From assembly GCF_000226095.1 (NCBI RefSeq), contig NC_016478.1, positions 1,726,001 to 1,790,000 of the forward strand: DNA of 64,000 nucleotides. The letters are read 5' to 3'. Made by a program: the position numbers and the translations under genes. The notes below the pieces were generated by a model. The model ran no database searches. It was given only the letters and a program-made list of their open reading frames with translations, and was not told the origin of the DNA. The stretch comes from Thermothelomyces thermophilus ATCC 42464 (taxonomy: Eukaryota > Ascomycota > Sordariomycetes > Sordariales > Chaetomiaceae). The stretch's first letter is position 1. Every line of letters begins with the position of its first letter. This document shows positions 1-10,935 of the stretch, piece by piece.

Positions 1-877
1 TGAGCCCAAAGAGGAACGGTTGTATAACGACCAACTCGGTACACGAGACGGGATTCATCATAGTCTTGATGTGTATGGCGGACAAGAGGCGAGGGTCATT
101 TCTGCCTCTTGCTGTGTTCTTCTGTAATCCATACTTGAAGGATGTCTTCGGCCCAAACTACATAGACTATCCGTAAGGTAATTAGTTAGCATGGAACTGC
201 ACTGAGACACACCATCGACATTACACAACGGCAATGGCTCGGCTCAGCGACTAGAAGCAACTGTATCAGTGTGTATGAATGTATTGCATTGTACAGTACA
301 TACCTCAGTTGCAGCGTCATGGACTCCCTGGCCACAAAGACCGGTTTCTCCGACCTTGGATCAGCTTGTGAAATGGTGTGTGTTCACACCAATTTGCCAA
401 GGAGATTTGTGATTGCATCCCGTGGCTTGGAAATGATCTATCATGGGCCATGATGCGTCTGTTCGCTTTTGACTTGGTTCACTGGAGATTGAATTTACAG
501 AAAGGTACGGAGTAGTTGCAGCTTCTGGGCAGTGCAGGGCCCCCAGGCAGCAGCGACTTGTTCAGGGATGCTACCCACTCGGCAGGGAGACAAAAAGGGA
601 AAGAGAGAAAGCGCCAGAAAGGGTGGGGTGGCCTCAAGTTCACTTTCACAACATGTTCACGCTGAACCTCTGATAAGATAAGCGATTGGAGCTTCTGCTG
701 GGACAACTCAGCAGCCTCCACATCATCGCAATTGATCGCACCGACAGCCCCAACTCGACTCGACTCGACTCGACTCGCCCCAGCTTGCTGAGCTCGGCAC
801 GCCTTATTTTTTGAGAACACAGCACATAGACGGCTCGCCTAGAAGAGAGAGAGAGAGAGATTCAACTGAACTCGACC
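1..877. other. Gene-free left edge and GET2 leader
   Basis: I see no supported gene. The stretch includes the presumed promoter and 5' leader of GET2. It contains a pentanucleotide (CTCGA) tandem repeat near 754-777 and an AG dinucleotide run at 844-860 just before the start codon. Short ORFs on both strands have no recognisable family content. Confidence 0.6.
754..777. repeat. (CTCGA)n tandem repeat
   Basis: Nearly five copies of the pentamer CTCGA sit about 100 bp upstream of the GET2 start codon. Confidence 0.85.
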
Positions 878-2112
878 ATGACGGAAACGTTGACGCCAGA
901 CGAGGAAGCGGCGGCTGCGCGCGCGGCCGAGCAGGCACGTCTGCGCAAGGCCCGGCGAGAAGCAAAGATCAAGGCCGGCGCCGAGAACAGGTTGAACAAA
1001 ATCACCGGTCTGGGAGGCGGATTTCAGCGAGGTGAGCCCGGGTCTGGTCTGCGAAGTTGCCCCGAGGCAATCCGACCGGGTTCAATCCGACAGCTAACAA
1101 CAGCATGATTCTCTTTTTAGCCACCTCACCGGCGCCGGCGACGACGACGCCGAGCACCGCATCCAGTAATGGTGCTGCCACTGCTGCTTCTACTGCTGCC
1201 ACCGCCACCGACGCCGCCCGACCCCAGCACGCCGACCCCGAAGAAGTCGACATCTCGGAGCACTTCTACCAGCCCCGGACCACCCCGCGAGTCGCGCCCG
1301 CCAACAAGATCGCCACGACCACCGGTAGCGGCACCATCTCCGACGCCCAGCTCCGTCAGACCATGTTCGGCCTCGACCCTCCCGGCCCCGCCTCCCCAAC
1401 CCCCAGCATGCCCGGGATGCCCGGGGTGCCCCCGGCCATGGAAGACGACCCGATGATGCGCCTGATGATGCAGATGCTAGGTGGCGGCACAACCACCACC
1501 ACCACCAACAACAACAACCCCTTCGGAGGCGGTGCGCCCTTCCCCGCTCAACAACAGCAACAGCAGCAACAACAACAACAGCAACCCACCGCTTCCCCAG
1601 ATCGCTACGCCTCCCTCTGGCGCCTCCTGCACGCCCTCATCGCCCTCGCCCTGGGCCTGTACATCGCCCTGTACACGCCCTTCACGGGCACCAAGCTGTC
1701 GCGCGACCGCGCCGCCGCCGCGGCGGCCGGCTCCGCCGAGGAGCGCGCCCGCCTCCTCCGCTCGCAGCTCGGGCAGCCCGACACGGCCGACGACACCACC
1801 ACCGCCGCGGCTGCGGCTGCGGCGGGCGGCGACTTGAACCTGACCAGGACCTTCTTCTGGGCCTTCGCCACCGCCGAGGCCCTCCTGCTCGGCACCCGCT
1901 ACCTCCTCTTCGGCCGCGGCCAGAGCCCGCTCGACTCGACTGCCGGGGGTGGCGCGGGCGGCATCCTCGGCCTGGTCGCTTCCTTCCTGCCCCCCGGCCC
2001 GAGGAGCAAGGTCGAGCTGGCGATGCGGTACGTCCAGGTCCTGGGTACCGTCCGGCATGACCTGCTGGTGTGCGTCTTTGTGCTGGGAGTGGCGGCATGG
2101 CTGAGGGGTTGA
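878..2112 (+). CDS. get2: GET complex subunit GET2/CAMLG-like protein
   Basis: Two exons, 878-1031 and 1121-2112, are joined by an 89-nt GT-AG intron (GTGAGC...TTTTAG) and give 381 aa. The N-terminus is rich in Arg and Lys (ARLRKARREAKIKAG, then RLNKITGLGG), which is the hallmark of GET2, whose cytosolic tail captures the GET3-tail-anchored-protein complex at the ER. A Pro/Thr/Asn linker with a polyQ run (about residues 196-206) leads to three hydrophobic segments near residues 217-239, 295-317 and 363-381, the usual GET2 topology with a C-terminal third helix. The role as ER-membrane receptor for tail-anchored protein insertion is known for the family. Assignment here rests on the N-terminal motif plus topology. 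The start is the first ATG in good context (ACCATGA). It converges on the kinase gene downstream. Confidence 0.8.
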
Positions 2113-3304
2113 GCCGGGGGGGGGGGGGGGGGCTAACAGAGAGAGATATATCGGAGTGCCCTTCCCACCGCTTCCCGCTTCTCCGGGGTTGGTAAAAAAA
2201 ACAAGGTAATAGAATGAATGAATAAATGGTTCATAATAACTAGTTTATTTTTGTTTTCTAACGATGCTGTATGTGACTTGATGGATTTGGACCGGGGACA
2301 ACTCTCCCAGGGGGCAAAGACTGTTGGCACTTGTCGTCAACATCGCCTGCTGTCTCAGCCTGTTGTCGACCCGTCGCCTTGCGGAGCACCACTCTTCTCT
2401 TCCGGTCATGCCCAGGTCGGGCGTGGCGTGGGAGCCCCGGGTTCAAGCATCTTGCCAACGATCTTGCCCCAAGTGTGGGCAAACCTATGTCGGGTTTGTC
2501 CTACACTCAAAAGCATTCATGCGAACTCTAGCCGGCCATATATAACACGCTCGTAGCCCGACTCACCGCAGGTTGTCACGACCACGGCCACGGCCAAATG
2601 AGACAAGATGACTTCCCCGACATCACTCCACAGTCAGACCATCAAAAGAGTGCCGGATGCAATCTGTTGTTGCTTTATTGTGCCTCCCGGTCCAGATCAA
2701 GACACTTGTACCAAACCGAATCGAGCTGGACCCAGCACAAGTCTAGACGCTTCGCCTTAATATGCCTCATGTTCATATTCATGTCCATGTCCAGTCATGC
2801 TCCGTCATTCACCCCAAGAACCACCCATATGGTATATCAGAGAGTAGGAAACCCCCCACGGGAACCGGAGATATATCATGATCATGAGATATAGGGAAGG
2901 CGAATAAAAAAACAAGAACCAGGGTGATGTGGTATAATCCAGCAAAGTCCCATGCATGAAGAGGTATCTACGCAGAACCAGAGGGGTCTCTGTGAAGAAG
3001 AAAAGAAGAAGAAAAAAAGAACAAGAAAAAAAAACAGCCGAAGAATCGTAGATGCAAAGACCGCTCTCCCCAAGTCCCCGTCTCTCAGAAGAGTCCAAAC
3101 CCGATCCGTCCAACCATGGATTCATCATGCAGTCAACTCAGCCCGACGGGACATGATACAACCAATCCATCCGCCCCCGTCCAATCTCGCGAAAGATGTT
3201 CGACTTACGTATACAACGTAACTTGCGTCCCAACCGAGGGGAGACGCCCTGGAGTGTTCCGGAAACCCTTTCCTTGGGCCGTTCCTCGAACCGCCTCCAC
3301 AATT
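2113..3304. other. Convergent intergenic region (3' ends of GET2 and the first hybrid kinase)
   Basis: The region separates two convergent stop codons and should hold both 3' UTRs. It starts with a 17-G run (2116-2132), then AT-rich sequence with A-rich blocks (about 2190-2260 and 2995-3040). I see no gene in it. Confidence 0.6.
2116..2132. repeat. Poly-G run (17 nt)
   Basis: A pure G run begins three bases after the GET2 stop codon, inside the probable 3' UTR. Confidence 0.85.
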
Positions 3305-6300
3305 TTACTGCTGCTGCTGCTGCTGCTGTTCCGAAGCCGGGGCCGAAGCCGGGGCCAGGGCCGGAGCATCGGTCGAGGTTTGGGGCGCCACGGCCGGGGC
3401 TTTCTCTTCTCCCTTTTGTCGCTCATCTTGCTGTTGAGCGGCCTGAGCCTGGGAGGAACCGTTCGGCTCCTCGGTTTGAAGGGACCCGTTTGTTACCTGC
3501 CCAGTGGCTCCTCCTCCTCCTCCTCCTCCCGCCGCCCCGGCGCCGGCGCCCCCACCTCCGCCCCCGAGCAGGTAGGCATCCAGTTTCTTCTTCAGCACCT
3601 CGGACCGCACCGGCTTCGCCAGGTAGTCGTCCATCCCCGCCGCCAAGCACTTCTCCCGATCGCCCTGGATCGCCGACGCCGTCATGGCGATGACCAGCAC
3701 CTTGCGCACCGACTCGAGCTCGTCGTGCCGCAAGAGCTTGGTCGCCTCGTAACCGTCGAGCACGGGCATCTGCACGTCCATGAGGATGATGTGGTACGGT
3801 TTGCCCTGGCGGGCCTTATCGCGCAACCCTTCGACCGCCTTGAGGCCGTTCTCGTACGTATCGACGTTGGGGTACCCGAGCCGCTGCATGTACTGTAACG
3901 CGATGCGCGCGTTGATCGCGTTATCCTCTGCGATACAGATGCGGAGTTCGTTCTTGGGAATCTTGGACAGATCCGAAATGGCAGAGGCGGGCGCCCCGGT
4001 CGCGGAGGCGGCATTGTTGGTCGATGATGCTGTGAGCTCCCTGTTCGAGGCAGCGCTCTGCTGCCTCGCCGGGTATGGCCTGACCGGCTCCGGGAGGCTG
4101 CGAGACGCCAGCTTCTCGTCACCGGCGACTACCTCGGGCCGAGCCTTGTCGAAGGTGACGGTGAACCAAGCGGTGGTGCCGACGTTCTCCTGGCTCTCGA
4201 GACGGATCTTGCCCTGCATCATGGTCTCGATCAACGACTTGCAGATGCTCAGGCCGAGGCCGCTGCCGCCGTACTTGCGCGCCGTGCTCACGTCTGCTTG
4301 GCTGAACGGCTGGAACAGGTTTTCGAGCTGTTGCGGCGAGATGCCAATGCCCGTGTCCTTGACCCAGAACGTCAGGGTCGCATTGTCCTCGGTCTCCTTG
4401 TCGATCCGCGCGCCGATAGTGATCGAACCGTCCTCGGTGAACTTGAGGCTGTTTCCGATGAGGTTGCCGAGCACCTGGTGCAGGCGGATAGGATCCCCGT
4501 AGATGAGCATGGGAGGCAGGTTGATGTCTTGGATAATCTTGACGTTCTTCTTGGACGTCTTCTCCCTGTTGCTGTACGAGACCGCCCGGACGACCTCGCG
4601 CACCATCTCCTCGGGGTTGAACGCGATGATGTAGAGCTTCATCTTGTCGGCTTCCATGCGCGAGAAGTCCAGGATGTCGTTGATGACCGTCAGGAGCAGG
4701 TCGGCCGAGACGCGAATGGAATCAGCCATCTCGAGCTGTTCCTTGTTGAGGTTGCTGTCTCTCAGCAGCTCGGAATTGCCGATCACGCCGTTCAGCGGCG
4801 TGCGCAGCTCGTGCGAGACGTTGGCGAGGAAGATGGACTTCGCCTTGGTCGCATCCTCGGCAAGCTTGACGTTGCGGATGGCCTCTGCCTCGGCGTTCTT
4901 GGCCTTGGTTTCGGCCTCGATGGCCTTCGCGAGCGCCCGCTTCTGCAGCTCGACCATCGAGATGTTCTCGGCCGAAACCTTCTCGACCGCCTTCATGGCG
5001 AGCGCGTTGGAGAAACTGATGCCGATCTGGTTGACGAGAAGCTGCAGCACGCTCAAGTTGCGGTCAGTGAACGACCCCGGAGCGCCTTCGAGGTAGAGGA
5101 CCCCGAGCAGCGGCTTCGACCCGTGGCAGATGGGGATGGCAATGACGGCCTTGCTGCCCGGATTCCTCCGCAGCCACTGGTCGCTGACGTTGCCGAACCG
5201 CTCGTCGCTGAGGAGGTCCTGCAAGAAGATGGATTCACGGAAGCGGGTGGAGTAGAGCACGACATTCTCGGCAACCAGGTCGGTCACGCTGAGCGGGATG
5301 CCTGGTATGTGAGCCTCTGCGCCCTTTTCCGGGTCGCCGCTCGCGGCGACACACCAGTCGGAGCTCCCTTCGTCCTGGACGACGATTGCGGCAAGCGTTG
5401 CCGACCCGCTGCAGGTCTGGAGAATGACGTCGCACATGGTCTTGAGGAGCTCGTCGATCCTCAGCACCGACGAGATGACTTGCGAAGACACCAGGATTGC
5501 GTGCAGATCGATCATATCGAGCGCGGGCAGCCCGGCTCCGGCCTCGGCCTGCATCGAGCCGCGCCAGGCCGACATACGCTCCCCCTTAAGGGCGGCCACG
5601 GCAGCCTGCGAAGCTTGCTGGGCCTCCTCCTCGGTGCTGTTGTCATCGACGTTGCGATACTGGACGGTCACAGCGTCGCCAGAAAAGTCGGTCTGCACTC
5701 CTTGGTCGACGGTGCGGGGATTCCGCATCGCTCGTTGGAGGAGGATGCTGTGGTCGCTCTCGATGCGGTCCGCGATGCCCGTAGCGCCAAGTTGGCGGAA
5801 CAAGGACACGGCATCGCGGAGCGCGGACCGGGCAGAGCGCCTCGCGGCGATCCGAATGAAGATGTTGGCCATCAAGTAATTCCCGAGGGCCTCCTCGAAC
5901 ATGAAGTTGTGCTCCGAAGCATGATCCAGGGCCTCCTCGTACAGCCGAATCGCCGTGCCATGGTTGCCGAGCATCTCCGAGACGGACGCGTCTAGCAGTT
6001 TCGACCAGGCCAAGTAGTTGACGTTATCGACGACCTGCCAGTCCTTGATCCTCCTGCTGAGCTCTTCGACCTTGCGGACGGCCTCATCGACGACGTCCTT
6101 GAGCCCCTCATCCCCCGGAGAGAGAGGGTCGCCCTGTTGCCGAATGACGGCGCCAGCCAGAGCCAGGCCGTAAAAGAGCATGGCTAGCCTAGTATTGCGA
6201 GCCGACCAGAGGAGTTCCGCGCGCTCCAGAAAGGCCTTGCCAAGTTCGATCGCGTGGCCGTAGTGCCCGTAGAGGAACAGGGCCACGATCTCCAATGTCT

Positions 6301-9300
6301 CGTAGACCAGCAACGACCGCCCGCCGTTGTTGGTGTTGGCCAGGAGCCACTTCTTGTAGGTGACGGCGTCGTGGCGCTCGTCGCTCATGACATCCAGGGG
6401 GTCCGCCGTCCGGGTCTTGCCTTGGAGCGCACGGCAGACCTGTCTTACAGCGATGAGGAGCGTGCCGCCCCGGGTGTCGAGATGCCACCCCGGGATGTCC
6501 TCGCACACATACTGGCAGAACGCCTCCAGGTCGGCGCAGTTCTCGCCGGCATAGAACTTCAGCTGTGCCGCAAGCGCGAAGCTGAGGATGGTCGCTGTCC
6601 TATCGCCGGCAACCATGGAGTAGTCCAACATTCCCTCGATCTGGCTAGCCGACTGGCCAATCGGGCTCTGGACGTGGCCGACAAAGTTTGCATAGATCAT
6701 GTAGCCCCGCGACAAGATGGACGGATCGCGGGACTTGTCGAGCAGCTCGAGGCAGATGCTCCCCAGTTCAGTCGCGAGCTTGACGTCGTCGTGCCGCGAC
6801 AAGGCAATGACGGACATGTAGAGGAAGGCCAAGCCCGACTGGGGGTAAGCTCCCCGTCTGAAATGGGTCTCCACCATCAAGAGAGTCAGCTGGTAGAACG
6901 CAGCAGAGCCGGTCCACCAGCCCGCGCTCGTCGTCTCCGCGAGGACTGCGCCAACGGACGCCAGCATCGGGTCGCTCTCGGCTGGCGGGCTCACCACCTC
7001 CTCGCGATCCGTCGCTTGGATCTTCCGGGACAGGCGCTCAAACTGCGCATCGCACGTCTCCATCGTCGGGCAGTCGTCGATAGACACGTCGAGAGCAGCC
7101 AGGCATTGTTTCAGGGAGGCCAGGGCCTGATGCGAGTCGCCGCTCTGGGAAAAGATTCTTGACTGCAGCACCCATGCGGGGGCCTTGTCGATGGCTGTCT
7201 TCGCGCGATCAAAGATGGTCTGCAGGAGTACCTTGGCGGCACTCTGGTGCCCCATGAAGAGGTAGCACTCGGCTGCTTGCAGGTAGATCTGCAGGGTCTC
7301 GTCGTACGACACGTCCTCCGCATCCTCGTTCCAAGGATCCGCCTGCAGGAGAGCGACGGCGTTGCTCAGGTACTTGGCGGCGGTGGGACGCGCGCCGCTC
7401 TCGATCGCCTCGTGTGCGCGCTCGAAGAGCAGCTTGCGGAAGGCCTCCCGATGCGAGACTCGCTTCTTGATAATGTCGACCGACTCGCAGATGTGGGAGG
7501 CGGCGTTGTCCTTCAGGGCCAGATTATCCGGGTAGTGCTTGAGGAGGACCTGGGCGATCACAAAGTGCATCACGCGCGCATTGCACTCCTTGAGGGCCGC
7601 CGCGGCCTGGATGTAGCGGTCGTGGGCGAAGCGGAAGTGGTCGTCCCGGTCGCAGGGAATGATGATGAAGGCTTGGATGGCGGCTTCGAGGCCCGAGACA
7701 ACGTCCTCCTGAGAGGTCGCGGCGATCAACGGCTCACCCAAGCTCTCCGGGCAGCAGTCGTCGACCTCCTGTTTTCCGCTCATCAGCTTGCAGATGAGGT
7801 CGAAGGAGAAGGTCTGTCCCAGCAGAGCCGCCCAGGCGAGGATCGACCTCGAAGCCGGTGGCAGCTCGCTCAGGCGGCGCGTGATGAAGGCAGTATCGAG
7901 GACATCATAATCTTGCTCCCCCTGGAACTGATCAAAGAGCTTGTCCAGGTCATACGTCCAATGGCCGGCGATGTAGTCGTACCATATGCACTTTTTCCGG
8001 TACCCCGCGCTGAGCATCTCCCGCATGTAAAACGGGTTGCCTGCCGTCTTGGACTGGATGACCAAGGCCAGGGGGTGTACTCTTTCCTTGGCCAGCGAGA
8101 GGGTGGCGGAAACATATTCGACTATGACTTCCTCGGAGAGCGGTTCGAGCGTGATCCGGGTGGTATTCGGGCCACCGCCTCTAGGGAGGTCGTCCGATTT
8201 GAGAGGGGTGAGTATCTTTCGGACCTCCTCATACGGCATATCCTCTGGCCGGTATGTTATGATGAGCATCAACCTCAGCCTAACGCTGATTATTTGGCTG
8301 ATAAGCTCCAGGGACTCGTCGTCGGCGTACTGCAGGTCATCGAGACACAAACAGATGAACTTGTGTTGCGTGAACAGTCTCAGCACGTCAAGAAAGGTAT
8401 TTATCAGCCTATTGGTCTTTGTGGAGGCGCCAGCGCGAAAAAAGTCACGAGGCTTTTGCACCGGGGCACCCGAGGAGGGGCGCAGAACGGAGGGGGCGGA
8501 CATCTCGGGCGAGGAGGCGCGCATCTGCGGGTCGGCCTTGTTGGGAGTCTGGGAGCGTATGAGTGGTGAGTCGGCCGGCGGGAGGAGAAAGTCCGGAAGG
8601 CCCAGAGCCTTGTGCAACATGGGCCATACCGGGCGGACGTGGTGCCTCAGAGACTGGTGGAAAGCGGTCTCCGTGTTTCTCTCGCCCTGCGCCTGGCGGA
8701 AGAGAGAAGATAGAAGTTTCAGGGGCGGGCCGAAAGGCGTCTTCCTCGCCCGGTCGAACTTGGCCGTCGCGCAGTAACCTCTCCTGCGGGCTTCCCAGAG
8801 CACGGACTGGACAAGACTGCTCTTGCCGAGGCCGCCGGCCCCTTCAATCAGGACGATCTCGCAATGGCCGTGCCTCCTAAACTTGGCCGAGCCGAGCTGA
8901 CGAGCCAGGCTCGTGGACGAAGTGTCGGTTCCCACGGTGGCACCGTGCCGCGAAGGCTCCGAATAGTGGTTGTCGCCGGGATGGCTTCCGTCGACGAAGG
9001 AGTGTCTGTCCGACGCACGGGGAAATCGGGCGCCGCCGGACAAGGTCGACGTATTCGAGGAAACGGTCGACGTAGACGCAGACGCCGCGGTCGATCCAGG
9101 GCCGAGGGGCGGTGACGGGTACGGACCAGACTTGGGCCTGTTGTCTGGCTGCGGAGCGGAGGGGCTATGACGGTTGGCTCCTCCGGTCGAGCTCCCGCCA
9201 TCGCTGGAAGCGTCGGCGAAGTCGTTGGTCTCCGTGCCGCCGAGGCTCGAGCCTTCGGAACTGCGGGCCAGGGCGCCACTTGGGGCCACGGGATGGCTTT

Positions 9301-10681
9301 TGGCGAACTTCTCGATGATCCTGACAAGTTCGGCCCGTTCACGATCTCGACCCAAGACGGTAGTTGGTAACCTGAAGGACGAGGAGACGTCTCTGGAGGC
9401 TATCGGCCAATCCTTTAATGCTGCCGAGTCGCCGTCGCTGAGCATCTTCTGAACAGCCACGAGGTCGTAACGCAGGCCGCCGGCCGAATAGTACCTGTCG
9501 GCGACGTTCTTTGCGGTGCACTTCTGGATGATCCGGCCGACGACCTCGGGGACGTCCATGCGAATCGCAGTGACGTTGGGTATCCTCCGGCCGAGCACAG
9601 CCTGGACGACGTCTAGTGGCGTCTCTCCTGGGAAGACCGGTTGTTGCGTCAGGAGGGTCCAGAACAAGACCCCGAGCGAGTATATGTCGGTGCGGGTGTC
9701 GGGCTCGGCGGGCATCCGTCCTGTCTGCTCGGGACTGATGTACTGCAGTTTGTGCTTTGCGCCTAGCGCCTTGGAGAAGGCCGACCAGCCCGTGCTCGTC
9801 AGGCCGTGCTCGAACGATCGCAACCCCGAGCCGAAGGAGACCAGCTTGACCTTGTTTTTTTCCGCGTTGTAGTGGAAGGCGTCCGCCCGTATCTCGCCGT
9901 GGACAATGCCTTGCCCGTGGTGGACGATCTCCAAGCACTGGGCGGCGCCGATGGCGAAATCGAGGAAATTCTGCAAGCTAATGGGGGGTCCCAGGGCAGG
10001 CGCGTCTCCCGGACAAGGCTCCCACCGATCGCCTTCTCGCCTGGCGAAGTAGAAGGCGGGCCCAAAGTCCAGAAGGCCAAACAGAGAGTTCGGACCGAGA
10101 TCCTCATAGATGGCAACGACGATAGGGCCGCGGTCACCAGGGGCCGGCGGCAATCGCATCACGTCTAGGGGCCTGACCATGCGCTCTGCTTTCGGATCGA
10201 CGTTGGAGACCAGGCTCTTGGAGATGTAAAAGGCCCTTTCCTCGCGCAGGACGTGGTACGACACCCTCGCGACCACGCGCTGCTCGATGACGGGCGCATC
10301 GGTGGCGGCGGTGGACAGAGTCGGCGGCGGGAGGGAGCCGGTCGATCTGTCCGAGATGGACTCGGTCTCGGAGAGGGAAGCATGCGAGCGGGTGTCGGCG
10401 GGAAATGTCCGGCCGCAGGAGCTGAGGTGGGACACAACGGGCGGGCCTGCCGCATGATAGGGCGCGGAAGACGTTAGGGCGTTCGCGCTGGATTGGGGCG
10501 GTGTCGAGGAGGGCGAGACGAAGCGGGTGCCAAAGACGTGCCAGTTGTCATAGGTCGAGTGGACGGGCGGCTGCGCGTCGTCCCAGGTGTATCCTGCTAT
10601 CTGGCGCAGCCGTTCGAAGATGCGGCCCGGGGATTCGGGGACCTGGTCGTCGAGCGGCCAGGCTGCGGCGGCGGGGTCCAT
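3305..10681 (-). CDS. Hybrid histidine kinase with pseudokinase, AAA, GAF, HK and receiver domains (fungal group X / Mak2-Mak3-like)
   Basis: An intronless frame encodes 2458 aa. Domain order: a protein-kinase-like domain (~130-415), an AAA-type ATPase with Walker A GAGGLGKSS (614-622) and Walker B LDDLQ (780-784), a long helical/TPR-like region (~1000-1600), GAF (~1745-1900), a HisKA H-box NVSHELRTPLNG with phospho-His1957, HATPase (~2045-2185; N-box near 2067, GGSGLGLSI near 2140), and a receiver (~2246-2371) with phospho-acceptor Asp2302 in MDVQMP. The order matches the fungal group X family that includes S. pombe Mak2/Mak3 and Candida Chk1, which act in phosphorelays upstream of stress MAPK or cell-wall pathways. 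The kinase-like domain looks inactive: HRD reads HGE and DFG reads SFG. The tail after the receiver is Gly/Ala-rich and ends in seven Gln. The frame runs 63 nt further upstream to a TTG codon, but the first ATG is at 10681, giving MDPAAAAW. The exact sensed signal cannot be read from the sequence. Confidence 0.93.
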   Translation of the reverse strand: MDPAAAAWPLDDQVPESPGRIFERLRQIAGYTWDDAQPPVHSTYDNWHVFGTRFVSPSSTPPQSSANALTSSAPYHAAGPPVVSHLSSCGRTFPADTRSHASLSETESISDRSTGSLPPPTLSTAATDAPVIEQRVVARVSYHVLREERAFYISKSLVSNVDPKAERMVRPLDVMRLPPAPGDRGPIVVAIYEDLGPNSLFGLLDFGPAFYFARREGDRWEPCPGDAPALGPPISLQNFLDFAIGAAQCLEIVHHGQGIVHGEIRADAFHYNAEKNKVKLVSFGSGLRSFEHGLTSTGWSAFSKALGAKHKLQYISPEQTGRMPAEPDTRTDIYSLGVLFWTLLTQQPVFPGETPLDVVQAVLGRRIPNVTAIRMDVPEVVGRIIQKCTAKNVADRYYSAGGLRYDLVAVQKMLSDGDSAALKDWPIASRDVSSSFRLPTTVLGRDRERAELVRIIEKFAKSHPVAPSGALARSSEGSSLGGTETNDFADASSDGGSSTGGANRHSPSAPQPDNRPKSGPYPSPPLGPGSTAASASTSTVSSNTSTLSGGARFPRASDRHSFVDGSHPGDNHYSEPSRHGATVGTDTSSTSLARQLGSAKFRRHGHCEIVLIEGAGGLGKSSLVQSVLWEARRRGYCATAKFDRARKTPFGPPLKLLSSLFRQAQGERNTETAFHQSLRHHVRPVWPMLHKALGLPDFLLPPADSPLIRSQTPNKADPQMRASSPEMSAPSVLRPSSGAPVQKPRDFFRAGASTKTNRLINTFLDVLRLFTQHKFICLCLDDLQYADDESLELISQIISVRLRLMLIITYRPEDMPYEEVRKILTPLKSDDLPRGGGPNTTRITLEPLSEEVIVEYVSATLSLAKERVHPLALVIQSKTAGNPFYMREMLSAGYRKKCIWYDYIAGHWTYDLDKLFDQFQGEQDYDVLDTAFITRRLSELPPASRSILAWAALLGQTFSFDLICKLMSGKQEVDDCCPESLGEPLIAATSQEDVVSGLEAAIQAFIIIPCDRDDHFRFAHDRYIQAAAALKECNARVMHFVIAQVLLKHYPDNLALKDNAASHICESVDIIKKRVSHREAFRKLLFERAHEAIESGARPTAAKYLSNAVALLQADPWNEDAEDVSYDETLQIYLQAAECYLFMGHQSAAKVLLQTIFDRAKTAIDKAPAWVLQSRIFSQSGDSHQALASLKQCLAALDVSIDDCPTMETCDAQFERLSRKIQATDREEVVSPPAESDPMLASVGAVLAETTSAGWWTGSAAFYQLTLLMVETHFRRGAYPQSGLAFLYMSVIALSRHDDVKLATELGSICLELLDKSRDPSILSRGYMIYANFVGHVQSPIGQSASQIEGMLDYSMVAGDRTATILSFALAAQLKFYAGENCADLEAFCQYVCEDIPGWHLDTRGGTLLIAVRQVCRALQGKTRTADPLDVMSDERHDAVTYKKWLLANTNNGGRSLLVYETLEIVALFLYGHYGHAIELGKAFLERAELLWSARNTRLAMLFYGLALAGAVIRQQGDPLSPGDEGLKDVVDEAVRKVEELSRRIKDWQVVDNVNYLAWSKLLDASVSEMLGNHGTAIRLYEEALDHASEHNFMFEEALGNYLMANIFIRIAARRSARSALRDAVSLFRQLGATGIADRIESDHSILLQRAMRNPRTVDQGVQTDFSGDAVTVQYRNVDDNSTEEEAQQASQAAVAALKGERMSAWRGSMQAEAGAGLPALDMIDLHAILVSSQVISSVLRIDELLKTMCDVILQTCSGSATLAAIVVQDEGSSDWCVAASGDPEKGAEAHIPGIPLSVTDLVAENVVLYSTRFRESIFLQDLLSDERFGNVSDQWLRRNPGSKAVIAIPICHGSKPLLGVLYLEGAPGSFTDRNLSVLQLLVNQIGISFSNALAMKAVEKVSAENISMVELQKRALAKAIEAETKAKNAEAEAIRNVKLAEDATKAKSIFLANVSHELRTPLNGVIGNSELLRDSNLNKEQLEMADSIRVSADLLLTVINDILDFSRMEADKMKLYIIAFNPEEMVREVVRAVSYSNREKTSKKNVKIIQDINLPPMLIYGDPIRLHQVLGNLIGNSLKFTEDGSITIGARIDKETEDNATLTFWVKDTGIGISPQQLENLFQPFSQADVSTARKYGGSGLGLSICKSLIETMMQGKIRLESQENVGTTAWFTVTFDKARPEVVAGDEKLASRSLPEPVRPYPARQQSAASNRELTASSTNNAASATGAPASAISDLSKIPKNELRICIAEDNAINARIALQYMQRLGYPNVDTYENGLKAVEGLRDKARQGKPYHIILMDVQMPVLDGYEATKLLRHDELESVRKVLVIAMTASAIQGDREKCLAAGMDDYLAKPVRSEVLKKKLDAYLLGGGGGGAGAGAAGGGGGGGATGQVTNGSLQTEEPNGSSQAQAAQQQDERQKGEEKAPAVAPQTSTDAPALAPASAPASEQQQQQQQ

Positions 10682-10917
10682 GCCGTCGCCAAGAGAGGAG
10701 GGACACCGAGGTGGAAGGGGAGAGAAGAACTCCGCGGGACTCAAGTATCGAAGACTGGCCGAGCGGAAGTCGACGTTGAGCCTGTCATGTTCTGCTGCTA
10801 CCGCTGCCGCTGCCGCTGCTCTTTTTTCTTTTGGTGGTGGCTAGGTGACAACCATCGCCCGCACACGAACGTCCTGCGCAGGTCGTTGCGAGGGTAAAAA
10901 CCGAGAATCCGCAGGCC

Positions 10918-10935
10918 GGGGGGGGGGGGGGGGGG
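10918..10935. repeat. Poly-G run (18 nt)
   Basis: A pure G run lies about 240 bp upstream of the hybrid kinase start codon. On the coding strand of that gene it reads as poly-C. Confidence 0.85.

Noticed and set aside
1477-2098. Minus-strand open frames opposite GET2
   Set aside because: Gly/Arg/Ala-rich shadow frames antisense to a conserved gene.
4298-8569. Long plus-strand open frames (4298-5995, 6254-7162, 7247-8569) opposite the hybrid kinase
   Set aside because: They are shadows of GC-rich codon usage on the other strand. Their composition has no family content, and they lie wholly within a well-supported gene.
10682-10744. 63-nt upstream extension of the first hybrid kinase frame
   Set aside because: It would require a TTG start. 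The first ATG is at 10681, so I used that.
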